A stretch of DNA of 64,000 nucleotides, taken from NCBI GenBank assembly GCA_030549495.1, contig JAUIRK010000923.1, positions 248,001 through 312,000 on the forward strand. The letters are read 5' to 3'. The position numbers and the translations under genes were made by a program. Shown here one piece after another: positions 37,601-42,995 of the stretch. Each line of letters opens with the position of its first letter. Within the stretch, counting starts at the first letter, position 1. This stretch comes from Nectonema munidae. Taxonomy: Eukaryota; Nematomorpha; Nectonematoida; Nectonematidae. A model generated the notes under the pieces. That model was not told the DNA's origin and did not search any database. It was given only the letters and a program-made list of their open reading frames with translations.

Positions 37601-39446
37601 TGTATAGAAAAATCAAAAGTTTAATGAATGTTTTTAATATCGAAGAATTTTTCCTATATTTTGAAATCACGTGGTTTAATTTAAATGATTTGAAAAGTTG
37701 GAACGTGTATAAAAGGAAAGTGAGAACGAATAACCACTGTGAAGGTTTTCACAACAGGTTGAATAAATTTTGATTTGTTTTAGATTTTTACTTTTATCTT
37801 TAAAATTTTTAGTATGAAATCTTGCTTACCTCAAGAAAGAACAAATGTTTGGGAAGTTTTTTCCTTTTTTATAAATTGTGAAGAAAAATTGTGGAAAGAT
37901 ATGACAGAAATTGAAGCTGTTGACTCTGGATATTGTTGGAGTGGCGGAAGTAAGAAAAAAAAAGAGGAAAAAGAAAAGCAACTTGAGAGAATATATGAAG
38001 AATACAATGATGACAAAAATGTGTATCTTTTTCTCAACAGAATTTCTTCATATGTTTGTCCGGCTAAAAATCTTGATTTGGAAGAAATTCAAGATACATA
38101 TATTTTAGATTTTTCTATTTTAAATAGAAGACCTAGCTTTAGAATGTCAACTATTTTAAACTAATACTATTTTATATTTATGTTTATATCTATTTTGTTT
38201 TTTTATGTTATATTATGTTTTATATTCGTGTTTATATTTATATTTTTTTATTAAAATAAAATAATTTTTTTACATTTTTTAGCCAAACAAATACTTTTTA
38301 TAATATTATTTTAAAAAAATGAAAAATTAGTATAAAATATTTTAATTTATTTTTAAAAAAAAAAACTAATTAGTTTTTAAAATATTTATAACCTATATTC
38401 AATATATAGGTTGAAATGAATTTAAAACTATTTATGTTAAATGAAAAAGTTTAACCAAAAAATAACAAAAATTCGTTTTTTGGCAACTGGCGTTTGGTGA
38501 GTTTTTTAACTTAAGTCCTTTTACTTTTGTTTCATAGACATAACATGATAAAATAAAATAAAAATTAAATACTTGAAAACATCTACAATATTGGTATTAT
38601 AATTAACTAAAATAAGTATATAAAATTTTTACAATTAAAATTATTCTCAAAATTAAATATTTTAATCATACGGTAAAAAATATAAATATTAGTTTATTTA
38701 CTAAATAATTATTTCTAAAAGTAATTAATGTTCAACTTAAAAATTGTCTGCCTTTCCCCTTCCACACTAATTATTTTGTAGTTTTTCAACACAATATAAT
38801 ATTTATCACAATATTTTCAACACAATATAATAATTCATTACAACATAATATAATATTTATCATTCTGTGATAGTGAAGAAAATAAGTGAATAATAAGTGA
38901 TTAAGTTGCGAAGTGAATAAGTGTGAAAATGTGATGTGAGAAGTGATTATGCGATGTGTGGCAGTGAAGTGATGAGGAAAATAAATGCTTCTTGCGTAGA
39001 AAGCAAACCATATGCATCAAATGCGGCAAGATCAAAAAAAAGAAAAATGTTCAATTCTTCTCCACATTCAATGCTTCTCCTAGAACCGAAATAATAAAGG
39101 CATTATAAGACAAAGTAAGGATTATTCCCTTTGAAATCAATAAATACCTTTTCCTAAGCAAAATCTACTTTTTCGCGACACAAATATACCAACAAACTCT
39201 TTTTCACTTACAAAAAATGTATTTGCATGTGGAAAAAGTGACTTAGTTTGTGAAAAGGTATCATCCCTCTTGTTAGGACAGTTTGTGAGGAATATACAAA
39301 TGACAAAAAAGGTTTAATAGTAAATTTTTTAAGCTTTTCTTTACCTGCTTGGGTGAAACTTTTGGCATTTTCATATCCCACTCCAGGGCGTTATAGGAGA
39401 GGAATATGGCGCTTAAGAGCGCATAAAGAGCAATCGGTAGTTTCAT
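7489..39446 (-). CDS. Phm: Peptidylglycine alpha-hydroxylating monooxygenase (12 exons, 342 aa)
   Basis: Twelve - strand exons (39446-39345, 28446-28389, 25684-25594, 25518-25406, 24359-24273, 24209-24161, 22430-22366, 15040-14960, 14889-14810, 14747-14694, 11737-11688, 7687-7489) join with matching phases at every junction into 1029 nt, 342 aa plus stop. Known: PHM is a two-copper, ascorbate-dependent enzyme of the secretory pathway that hydroxylates glycine-extended peptides, the first step of neuropeptide amidation. Seen: a signal peptide at residues 1-20; the start of the core, WDMKMPKVSPKQ; copper-H ligands His66-His67 (VHHMLLFGC) and His141 (LQVHY); copper-M ligands His211 and His213 (VHTHSLG) and Met284 (DEMCNFY); and YAWARNAP. 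The spacing 141-211-213-284 closely follows rat 172-242-244-314. There is no lyase (PAL) domain; the protein stops after PHM, as in insect single-function enzymes. Met at 39461 is an alternative start five codons upstream. Confidence 0.95.
7740..11350 (+). mobile_element. Fossil DIRS-like (possibly other retroelement) copy
   Basis: A GC-richer block in PHM intron 11 with a decayed retroelement on the + strand: an unrecognised leader region, a reverse transcriptase region (a VPKANGATRLMVNF-like fingers motif near 8868 and a YLDDFLILG palm motif near 9195) and an RNase H-like region near 10830-11040. No protease was seen. The layout and the RNase H region resemble DIRS/Ngaro elements more than Gypsy, but I saw no tyrosine recombinase, so the family is uncertain. 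It is broken in many places and carries a hAT insertion (9281-10480). Edges were not found; age is old. Confidence 0.6.
9281..10480 (-). mobile_element. hAT element, internally decayed, inside the fossil retroelement
   Basis: The element starts CAGGGCGAG and ends CTCGCCCTG, a CAGGG-type hAT terminus, and is 1200 bp long. Inside both ends are inverted AAAATTGACTTTATTGAC-like repeats. On the - strand, a BED-like piece (FYCKLCLTEVKHEEI, about 10200-10150) comes first, and a hAT C-terminal dimerisation-like piece (LTLEEERSFSKLKKLL) lies at about 9545-9490. Most of the catalytic domain is missing and the frames are broken. The flanking octamers gaaggtat and gtaattat agree at 5 of 8 positions, so a target duplication is only suggestive. 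Confidence 0.65.
11688..11737 (-). CDS. Phm: PHM exon 11
   Basis: 50 bp coding for AARCYMKNTNNFVVHI, the AARC...HIG block, between TTTTTAG and GTAAGC. Confidence 0.93.
11738..12864. other. Intron sequence, low-complexity
   Basis: PHM intron. At 12625-12715 a short degenerate run of AAATTTCACCC-like units is visible. Otherwise nothing is recognised. Confidence 0.5.
12865..13960 (-). mobile_element. RTE-like LINE, 3' part, with a MITE inserted
   Basis: On the - strand, 13950-13500 codes for the C-terminal part of an RTE-like ORF2: EVKQFCYLGEVLD, SGILSNSIFSLKVRGFLYKS, LVYGGQSWALKESEKNRLNT and TEMRMLRIMCKFNLKDKISK. After an inserted MITE (13216-13491) the coding resumes with RLRWFGHVNRRPFGDLIKEA and GRPKMTWIE at about 13145-13030. 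The 3' end carries a CGGCTA...TAGCCG hairpin (about 12894-12930) and an ATT-rich tail. The copy is 5'-truncated and has at least one frameshift besides the insertion. It lies in PHM intron 10. Confidence 0.8.
13216..13491. mobile_element. TA-flanked MITE with C-rich ends, nested in the LINE
   Basis: The left end is CTCCCC..CACTCTAAAAA and the right end is the inverse of CCCCCCTCCCCAATCTAAAA. TA stands on both sides (13214-13215, 13492-13493). The 276 bp interior is AT-rich and non-coding. It interrupts the LINE frame, so it is younger than the LINE copy. Confidence 0.65.
13961..14693. other. PHM intron 10, nothing recognised
   Basis: AT-rich intron sequence without open frames or repeats that I can name. 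Confidence 0.5.
14694..14747 (-). CDS. Phm: PHM exon 10
   Basis: 54 bp, exactly 18 codons: TFYPVENSSLTIQTGDYV, matching the FYPV...GD block. The intron in front is 62 bp. Confidence 0.93.
14810..14889 (-). CDS. Phm: PHM exon 9
   Basis: Codes for VLVSGYLISKNGSLYLIGEK then SPQEKQ, matching VVSGYRV--GQWTLIGRQSPQ of vertebrate PHM. The donor is GTACGT, phase 0. Confidence 0.95.
14960..15040 (-). CDS. Phm: PHM exon 8 (copper-M histidines)
   Basis: Codes for TMDILCQYAENQTLHPFAFR followed by VHTHSL. The two histidines of HTH are copper-M ligands. The exon ends at GTAAAA with one base left, completing Gly with exon 9. Confidence 0.95.
   Translation of the reverse strand, partial: KQWTSYASMLKIKPCTLLHSEFTLTH
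15582..16611 (-). mobile_element. Fold-back Tc1/mariner-like element
   Basis: 1030 bp with TA on both sides and ends TACCATTTTT/AAAAATGGTA. The two arms (15582-15967 and 16272-16611) are long inverted repeats, with subterminal tandem units of about 21 bp (TCTAAAGTGTCTTTTTTAAA) in opposite orientation. The - strand frame 16194-15925 codes for a piece of a DDE transposase: IAAICKSGVVHYKI, LIVDNAKIHKT (second catalytic Asp) and LSPYSYMLNPIELAFSKI (NPIE carries the third acidic residue). The first Asp region is missing. The right arm repeats the same 3' transposase end in the opposite direction (LNPIEVAFSKIKNFAK on +), so the element is an inverted duplication of its own 3' half. Confidence 0.8.
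16612..17900. other. PHM intron 7, nothing recognised
   Basis: AT-rich. The open frame at 17242-17460 is Lys/Ser-rich with no motif and I regard it as chance. Confidence 0.5.
18095..18613 (+). CDS. LINE ORF1, Gag-like with zinc knuckles (C-terminal part)
   Basis: 172 aa. Three cysteine clusters occur in a row near the C-terminus: CSNCCFLGHKASQC (CX2CX4HX4C), CRYCSGCHNGSSC (CX2CX3HX4C) and CVICKNSG followed by His and Cys. This is the nucleic-acid-binding end of a Jockey-type ORF1. It overlaps the start of ORF2 by about 20 bases. Compared with full ORF1 proteins it is short, so the N-terminal part is probably lost. Confidence 0.75.
   Translation: MIPKLSLNLSCKIPNEKALDSIILKNPQLKKLVIEGEIFNLLFSRKIGSGDRKLLVFDVSTKVYQLISRNNFNLYLDLSCYRLFPYVMYKQCSNCCFLGHKASQCKRSSVCRYCSGCHNGSSCHNKESSKLVCVICKNSGSKDINHSALSFNCPYVQKEIARVKINIAYHET
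18594..19657 (+). pseudogene. LINE ORF2, endonuclease part
   Basis: An apurinic-type endonuclease domain. Motifs: ILSLNVQSLNSKFELL near 18780, LQEVWN near 18880 (metal-binding Glu), and ISDHFPILLSLN near 19380 (the SDH motif). The frame shifts near 18870 and again near 19620 in an A-run before the RT part, so this copy could not make a full ORF2 without slippage. Confidence 0.78.
19611..21587 (+). CDS. LINE ORF2, reverse transcriptase part
   Basis: 658 aa open. Motifs in order: NYRPISIVPIIAKVFERLI (RT 1-2), FQFGFRRGSSTELL, VICLDLSKAFDSVSH (motif A Asp), GVPQGSILGPTLFAIYMNDF (motif B), MYADDITLL (catalytic YADD) and LGLIIDKKLTFHQHV (RT 7). The C-terminal region ends with a Cys pair (CSDMNCFICSDP) before TAA. 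It joins the endonuclease part only across a frameshift in an A-run near 19620. Confidence 0.9.
   Translation: MQKKYKVKHKPWMSSEVLTLIKKRDELLKKIKISPKNLFLLDSFKRIRQIIKNKVIYLKKIHYQKFFEENTSSKEVWTKIKSVIKPSSNLETCIIIDGKTVVDENFVVNEMNKIFIQSPIDDSKAVYEKSKIGYKPTFSLKMIDSKDVLQAIESMKNSKSKDAYCLSIHHLRLVSFEISDILAHCFNICLKCSCFPFVLKLNRVVPVAKKDSVHDISNYRPISIVPIIAKVFERLIFSQVSSFFEDNKLLSRFQFGFRRGSSTELLQSCFLDKVVSYLENKSDVGVICLDLSKAFDSVSHRLLLKKLSSYGFLGNALDFLASYLFGRKQFVNFKKANSTIRETFRGVPQGSILGPTLFAIYMNDFFECIPFFGVFMYADDITLLFPYSFDNSILFNHVFSKVKNWCLDNYLSINNSKTKAMIISKKSHVDPKLFYKENLQVFSEVNLLGLIIDKKLTFHQHVDSLSFKLGKVVGILKHTQRLFPRNFMLILLKTLFLPHLCYSLINFGHCNLKPLEVLYKKALRVFSKSKKCSHTNKLFMECNLLKLEDIYYQKIGMFLLSNLNSSHKHFENLITYATKAEYNLRNHLNLVKPHFRLHCSNLSMRHKVIVFYEKYRFLLGESGSSTERFKKIFNSYISSQYSQLPPCSDMNCFICSDP
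21849..21873 (+). repeat. (TCTTA)n tail of the LINE
   Basis: Five TCTTA units directly after AATAAA-like sequence, marking the 3' end of the LINE. Read on the other strand they give GTAAG/ATAAG units that abut the exon-like segment 21874-22089. Confidence 0.85.
21874..22089 (-). other. Exon-like open segment in PHM intron 7 (72 codons)
   Basis: 216 bp on the - strand between ATTCCAG (22090-22096) and a GTAAG donor. The open reading has phase 1 on both ends: NTGVQKRLYLKFFATDILQH, then FTIRDARILFAIEFFMNYFK and on to CHGNGAER. Being divisible by three with symmetric phases, it could be spliced between PHM exons 7 and 8 without breaking the frame. It does not resemble PHM or any family I know. 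The donor lies at the junction with the LINE tail. It could be an alternative exon, a scrap of another gene, or chance. Confidence 0.4.
22366..22430 (-). CDS. Phm: PHM exon 7
   Basis: 65 bp coding for TSKRAGILTMSSNGYIPRNSI, the strand that in Drosophila PHM reads KKLAGTLLLGTDGQIPA. Phases match exon 6 and exon 8. The next intron is about 7.3 kb and holds the Jockey-like LINE and the fold-back element. Confidence 0.88.
22762..22862 (-). other. Exon-like open segment in PHM intron 6 (33 codons)
   Basis: 101 bp on the - strand between TTTCTTTAG and GTATGG. The open reading is QDRESALLIQDSNGNEDISQ and on to MIRLSK, with codon composition unlike the AT-rich flanks. Its entry phase (needs one base) does not fit PHM exon 6 (leaves two), so inclusion in PHM would hit a stop. 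It may belong to another transcript. Confidence 0.35.
22863..24160. other. PHM intron 6, nothing recognised
   Basis: AT-rich. No motif or repeat pair was identified. Confidence 0.5.
24161..24209 (-). CDS. Phm: PHM exon 6
   Basis: 49 bp coding for NIIDESGVILTLISS, the conserved DxSGV strand. The intron in front is only 63 bp. The donor is GTAAGA. Confidence 0.92.
24273..24359 (-). CDS. Phm: PHM exon 5 (third copper-H histidine)
   Basis: Codes for TSFKIGKGSDIKYLVLQVHY and eight more residues. The His of LQVHY is the third copper-H ligand. Phases on both sides agree with exons 4 and 6. Confidence 0.95.
24480..24640. other. GC-rich island of unknown origin
   Basis: About 150 bases much richer in G+C than the surrounding intron, including a G7 run and CTCGAGGAGGGGGG. 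It looks like a fragment of a foreign repeat, but I see no ends or coding motif. Confidence 0.35.
24846..25021. repeat. Cluster of AAAAGAGTGAC / GTCACTCTTTT palindromic units
   Basis: About nine copies of an 11-base unit (AAAAGAGTGAC or variants) occur in both orientations within 176 bp, and also as larger arms (for example AGAGTGACCAATCAAAAG against CTTTTGATTGGTCACAC). The whole block can fold back on itself. It is non-coding. Confidence 0.65.
25158..25349 (+). mobile_element. Penelope-like reverse transcriptase scrap
   Basis: The frame gives NTNPDNFLVSFDAESLFTYI, then PIDYSIEVQEKYL. SFDxxSLFTxIP is the catalytic-Asp block typical of Penelope-like RTs. Only about 60 residues are seen and the rest is not recognised. 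It ends just before PHM exon 4, opposite strand. Confidence 0.55.
25406..25518 (-). CDS. Phm: PHM exon 4
   Basis: Codes for NCGEMQNED through SIIYAWARNAPKFTLPE. NCGEM and YAWAR-A are conserved PHM blocks. The exon lies between TTTTAG and GTAAGC. Confidence 0.95.
25594..25684 (-). CDS. Phm: PHM exon 3 (first copper-H histidines)
   Basis: Codes for EFIPHANGKIVHHMLLFGCD and onward to DHF. The paired histidines of VHHM are two of the three copper-H ligands. The last two bases (TG) combine with the first G of exon 4 to make Trp. Confidence 0.95.
25685..28388. other. PHM intron 2, nothing recognised
   Basis: Very AT-rich with several diverged A/T-run stretches (25850-26300). No gene or named repeat was found. 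Confidence 0.5.
28389..28446 (-). CDS. Phm: PHM exon 2
   Basis: 58 bp between TTCAG and GTAAGT. It codes for SDVYWCHAAEINENVTLYI, matching the SDTYLC region of PHM with its first conserved Cys, and leaves one base that joins exon 3 in frame. The intron in front is about 10.9 kb and holds the MULE. Confidence 0.88.
28949..29370. repeat. Degenerate tandem array, about 142 bp unit, 3 copies
   Basis: ACATATATA followed by a CTTTTTCAAGTA-like stretch, a GGTGAT stretch and AATC(A)(A/G)(A/T)CAAACC-like stretch recurs starting at about 28949, 29092 and 29234, a spacing of 142-143 bases. Units are diverged. It lies in PHM intron 1. Confidence 0.6.
29545..30403 (+). mobile_element. hAT (ZBED5-like) element, internally deleted
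   Basis: The ends CAGTGGTTCTTAACC and GGTTAAGAACCACTG form a perfect 15 bp terminal inverted repeat. The + strand frame 29727-30194 codes for the C-terminal part of a hAT transposase of the ZBED5/SCAND3 type: VEFLQIREDSQLKLEF, LPSFWAKLKTVYPILSKRAM and TYRCESGFCAMMSLKTSARN, with the conserved C-E--F dimerisation motif. The N-terminal BED finger and catalytic core are missing. No clear 8 bp target duplication was seen. Confidence 0.8.
30404..32439. other. PHM intron 1, AT-rich
   Basis: No gene was found. GCACTATCGTGCAT (about 30680) and GCACTATACGTGCAT (about 30785) are two near-palindromic direct repeats 100 bases apart. Short Lys/Ile/Asn-rich open frames at 31278-31782 look like chance. Confidence 0.45.
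32450..32935. repeat. Degenerate tandem array, about 150 bp unit, 3 copies
   Basis: GAAAACAGCATGRCCGATTT then GTATAAAAACATATATTTTATG and AAAATTTNAAGGAAT recur with GTATAAAA starting at about 32549, 32697 and 32849. The unit differs from the array at 28.9 kb. It lies in PHM intron 1. Confidence 0.65.
33698..34119 (+). other. Two candidate host exons on the + strand, unknown product
   Basis: 33698-33824 lies between TTTCACAG and GTAAGT and reads KRKRKLLREVFQEKPVYMHY then ATKHPTYCNGVKPAFDLSND. 34009 onward, after TTTTTCACAG, continues in the matching phase: FESNRDFLFIRPRRVMRDYF. The end near 34119 is uncertain (GCAAG/GTTTTT). The phase match and ordinary codon use argue for a real transcript, but I recognise no domain. 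It is inside PHM intron 1 on the other strand. Further short exon-like pieces lie at 34150-34500 but do not join cleanly. Confidence 0.35.
34320..35558. other. PHM intron 1, no gene seen
   Basis: A His/Gln-rich frame at 34807-35070 looks like a shadow of a Ser/Pro-rich frame broken by stops. No motif. Confidence 0.4.
35559..39086 (+). mobile_element. FLYWCH-type MULE (Mutator-like) DNA transposon
   Basis: 3.5 kb. The 9 bp flanks tgaaataat (35550-35558) and cgaaataat (39087-39095) agree at 8 of 9, the size expected for Mutator. Long inverted ends: left arm about 35566-35774 and right arm about 38735-39080, nearly identical where they align, with GGAGAAGCATTGAATGTGG near the outer edge. The right arm has about 130 extra bases of AT-rich repeat. 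A second, inner, diverged copy of part of the left arm lies at 35775-35880. Between the arms is a transposase gene with short introns. The element sits in PHM intron 1, on the opposite strand, about 260 bp from exon 1. Confidence 0.8.
35964..38164 (+). CDS. MULE transposase with FLYWCH finger, multi-exon, slightly decayed
   Basis: Exons: about 35964-36048, 36526-36675, 36723-37262, 37315-37476, 37591-37757 and 37813-38164, with introns of 47-114 bp except the first (477 bp). A FLYWCH-type finger spans exons 1-2 (HYYCTRPSCPG then LHNHDK: C, C, H, H). The MULE core follows: IYIDGTFKKSPDMFLQIV (first catalytic Asp), LPILYSLACDKKEETYRFYL, ITSDYESAIL (second Asp), then EFPNAQFTGCYFYFSQSIYR and NNHCEGFHNS. 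Junctions 2-3 and 4-5-6 join in phase. Two faults: the exon 1-2 junction is one base out of phase, and a frameshift near 36805 precedes the core. Known: MULE transposases cut and paste DNA through a DDE catalytic site. Confidence 0.75.
39345..39446 (-). CDS. Phm: PHM exon 1 (signal peptide)
   Basis: Codes for MKLPIALYALLSAIFLSYNA, a signal peptide with a clear hydrophobic core, then LEWDMKMPKVSPKQ, the first conserved strand of the PHM core. The donor CAG/GTAAAG is near consensus and phase 0. I prefer Met 39446 because the signal core follows directly; the in-frame Met at 39461 would add MLVSG. Confidence 0.9.
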
Positions 39447-39640
39447 GCCACTCACTAGCAATAAGAAACTACTAGAATATCAGCATCACAAATCACAAAA
39501 GTGGGCATCGTGTTATGGAGACGTTTGTGGGGAGAAGAGAGACGATACTTGTATTGTGTAGTGCTCTGTTTGTGGTGATGGATGCAGAAAATGATTTCAG
39601 CATCAACGCAGTAGCAACTATTGATTCAAAAATTTAATTA
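39447..39640 (-). promoter_or_regulatory. Phm: 5' flank of PHM
   Basis: The sequence upstream of the PHM start is less AT-rich than the introns and has no repeat in it. I expect the 5' UTR and core promoter here, but I see no convincing TATA or initiator element. Confidence 0.35.
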
Positions 39641-39937
39641 ATTTCATTCGAACGCGAGTATTGATTGGTTCCTTTCGATATTTGAATGCGATTAGATAAA
39701 GCGTGTAGTATGAACATTGAACATTGCAACAAGGTGACAAAGACACGTTATTCCTTTCGACGAGTTTATATCGCATTATGTTTTACCCCCATTTATCTCC
39801 ATTATGTAGTAATTATGTTCTACTTATCAGCATCTCATCATTTTAGTATTTCTTGTGACAAAGGATAATAAGTCATATCTCATCCATTGCTGGAATGGCA
39901 GAATAAAAGCAGATAGGGTTGATGTAGAACTTATAAA

Positions 39938-40994
39938 CAGTGTTTACCAAACTTGTTCCATCGATTACACCCTCCAAATTATTTGGATTCTTGTACCAAA
40001 ATGTCTAGGGTAGAATGATTCGTAATTTTTTTCTGTTACTTCACTCTGCACCCCTTCACGTGTAAGAGAGAAAGGGTAGTCAAAAGAGACTAAATTATTT
40101 AAAAATGTAGAAAAAAAATTTATTTAAAAAAATGTACTAATTAAAAAAAATATTTTAAAATAAAATATCTACAACAAAATTATAAAAATAAAATTTTTAA
40201 TTTAAAAAAATTACTAATTTAAAAATAAGAGTTATTTATTTAAAAAATGTAGAGAGTTTACTTTCATGGCAAAGTAGATTGAGAACTAAAACGATTTTTG
40301 TTTGTTCCCTTACTGTAAATTTAGATTTGTTAAAAGGGGTGTTGTTGCTTTTTATGCCCTAATTTATCAATATCAAGGCTAGTTTTGGAAAGCGCGAAAC
40401 GTATATCATATTTCACTTCGAGTGCGTTGCGAGTGGTTGCGCTTGATTGTGAGTTAAAGTAGAAAATCCAGATTTTGATTGTGGCTGGCCTCAGTGTACA
40501 AAATCAAGTTGCTCCCATGCCTCTCTAATGTCTTATTTAGTTCAATGAGAATTTCAAAAATATGGGCAAGATAAGCCATTCGTAGTAGAAATCCTTTCTT
40601 GGTGAAGAAACTGAACAAAGTGAGTAGGTCCACCTTGTTGTTTAAGCACAAAAAAGGCTTTACTTCTCCCCACAGTTCACATAACTGGGTCATCGTCTTT
40701 TCTTTTGAAAGTGATCGCCCTTGTCTTTGAAATAAAACAGAAGCATCCCGGTAGAGCTAGTGAGTTCATATCAAACGTGATTTCTCTACTCCACCAAACC
40801 ATGAATCCTGATTGTAAACGAAGCAAATTACGGACGCAAACCCTTTCGAGTTTACTGGAACTCTTCCGTTCGGACTCTTGAAAAATTGCAACTACTGCCA
40901 TTACAACAACTGCTTTTGCTGATTTCTCCTGGTCAATTCCTTGAAGCGGCTGAAAAGAAGCAGTTCTGTCATTTGGGAAGGTTTTCAAACACAC
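39938..40994 (-). mobile_element. hAT relic (ZBED5-like)
   Basis: CAGTGTTTACCAAAC at 39938 looks like a hAT end. On the - strand, 40693-40454 reads KKGFLLRMAYLAHIFEILIE then LNKTLERHGSN, the block before the C-terminal domain of ZBED5-type transposases (usual form LAYLADIFEHLNELNKSLQG). Upstream coding is scrambled. The other end was not found. Confidence 0.6.
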
Positions 40995-42995
40995 AAACGT
41001 CTAAGGAATGTGTGTATATACCGCCTTTGTGAAGATAATTGAATCCTACTCCAAATAACTATTTTGATGAAATTTTCTTTTCTGTGACATTTAAAATATA
41101 GAACAAATAAACAAAAGCGTGAGTGCTTCGGTGGTTCTGACCGTCATAGACACGGACCTGCGGATCTACACTAGACATAGTTTCTCTCCCTCTCAGAGAA
41201 TAGAAAATCCATTAAAGATTTTTTATGGTTAAACCTCTGTTATTATTTCCCGCTTGGAAGTCTCGAATTTCTCCCAGTTTAAGAAACTTTCGTATCGAGC
41301 GTTTGCATGTGAAGATTGCATTTTGATTGGTTCAAATATCATCAAATATCAAGATAGAGTAAAATTTAAAAATGCCTGGTTTAGGTATATCGGGAAGCAG
41401 TAGTTATAATTTTGTAACTGCGTTTTAGCAAAAGAACTTTATCCGGGCTAAACTTTATTTTTGTGAATTGAAAAAATGAAAATTTGGTGCTACTCCACAA
41501 GGAAAAAGAATATCGCTTACACGTAAAGGGAGTTTTTCTAAATCCTTCAATTCACTTTCATATTTAATTAATGCTTAAAAAATATATGAAAAAATTAGTA
41601 AAAAACTTTGTGGCACACCAAATGTGTGTCGCATAGCAAAGTAGATTCATGGCACGTAGACAACAAGCCAAAATTGAACAGAAAATTTTACGAGTTTCAA
41701 CACTTCTGAGTCTAGGAAGACGAACCTAAATGAAGACAGGCGCACTCCTATCCCATCCTAAACAGAAATAGAAAGAGTGGTCATTAAAAAATTTCAAAAT
41801 CAACACAGTGGTACTATTGAAGTTCTATTTTCAGATACAAATGTTAAAAATGCCATATATTGGCACATATAGATCAAATTTTTTAGCCTTTTTTGACTTC
41901 ATTATGGCTTTTGGAAGATGTAGGAAACAAGTTTTCAAATGTTTTAGCTCGAAAAAGAAAAGCAAAATTTTTGAGGTTCGGTGATATCTAAACGCGTATG
42001 AAGACTGCTCGGTCCAGAATACTTCTTCCTAGTTTCAAAGCGAAAGCCTTCGAAATTCAGACTCTAGAAATCGTCAAAATGTGTTTATGGAAAAGGAGTG
42101 AGATGGTTTCTTTGCTCAATATAAATGAACAACGAGATGACAGAATCAAGTTTCATTCAAATCATAAAAATTTTCGTTCTGCATTTTTTAGATCATGATT
42201 TCGTTAAAAATGGAAATAACTACATAAAAATTACATTAACTAATTAGTTAAATAACCAAAAACTAACTAACTGAGGAACAGAAGTGAATCGAATCGTTTT
42301 GAAAATTATGGCGTCACAAAATTTCAAAAAATTTAATTACAATAATTTGATATTTTTTCCTACTCGTTGTAAAAATATTTGTCTTGTAACTCTTTTCCAT
42401 TTAGTTGCTTAAAAAGCATTTGAAGATCTTTTTTTCAACGTGAACACTTCCATATTCATTCTTTTTTAGGTAATTGTAATCTTTTAAATTTTTCCTAGGA
42501 AAACTTTTGCTAGAGTTTCATCGTTCTTTCTCTTATATACTTTTTTACATTGCGCAGTGTCTATTCCGAAAAAAAGTTAGATCTGCCTCAAAAATTCTAG
42601 TCTAGAAATGATCATATTAAATTGATAATAAAGAAAATAAGAAGATGAATTGATAATGTATTGAAAAGACTTAAAAAATCTAACTGTGAGTTCAACTTGC
42701 AAGATCAACTGTTGCCATTTTGTAAGTGATTTTTAAACCTGCTCTAAACTTGTTAACTTGTGCGTTATCATTTTGCTTTTCAAGTTGTTAACTTGTGCTT
42801 ATCTTTTTAAATAAAAATAACCAAGGAGTTGACGTTTTCGTTAGAATATTTGAATTTGGCGGCAAAATACATTCTTTTTTTCGATTATTATTAGATAGAG
42901 GTCGAAAGGGCACTTATGTTATTGAGAATCAATTAAATTTCTTAGCAGGGAAAATTCGGCATATATAGTCATGAAAGTTATCTATTAGTATTACC
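40995..42995. other. No gene recognised
   Basis: AT-rich with a slightly GC-richer patch at 41115-41210. The frame 41998-42198 has no motif. Confidence 0.45.
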
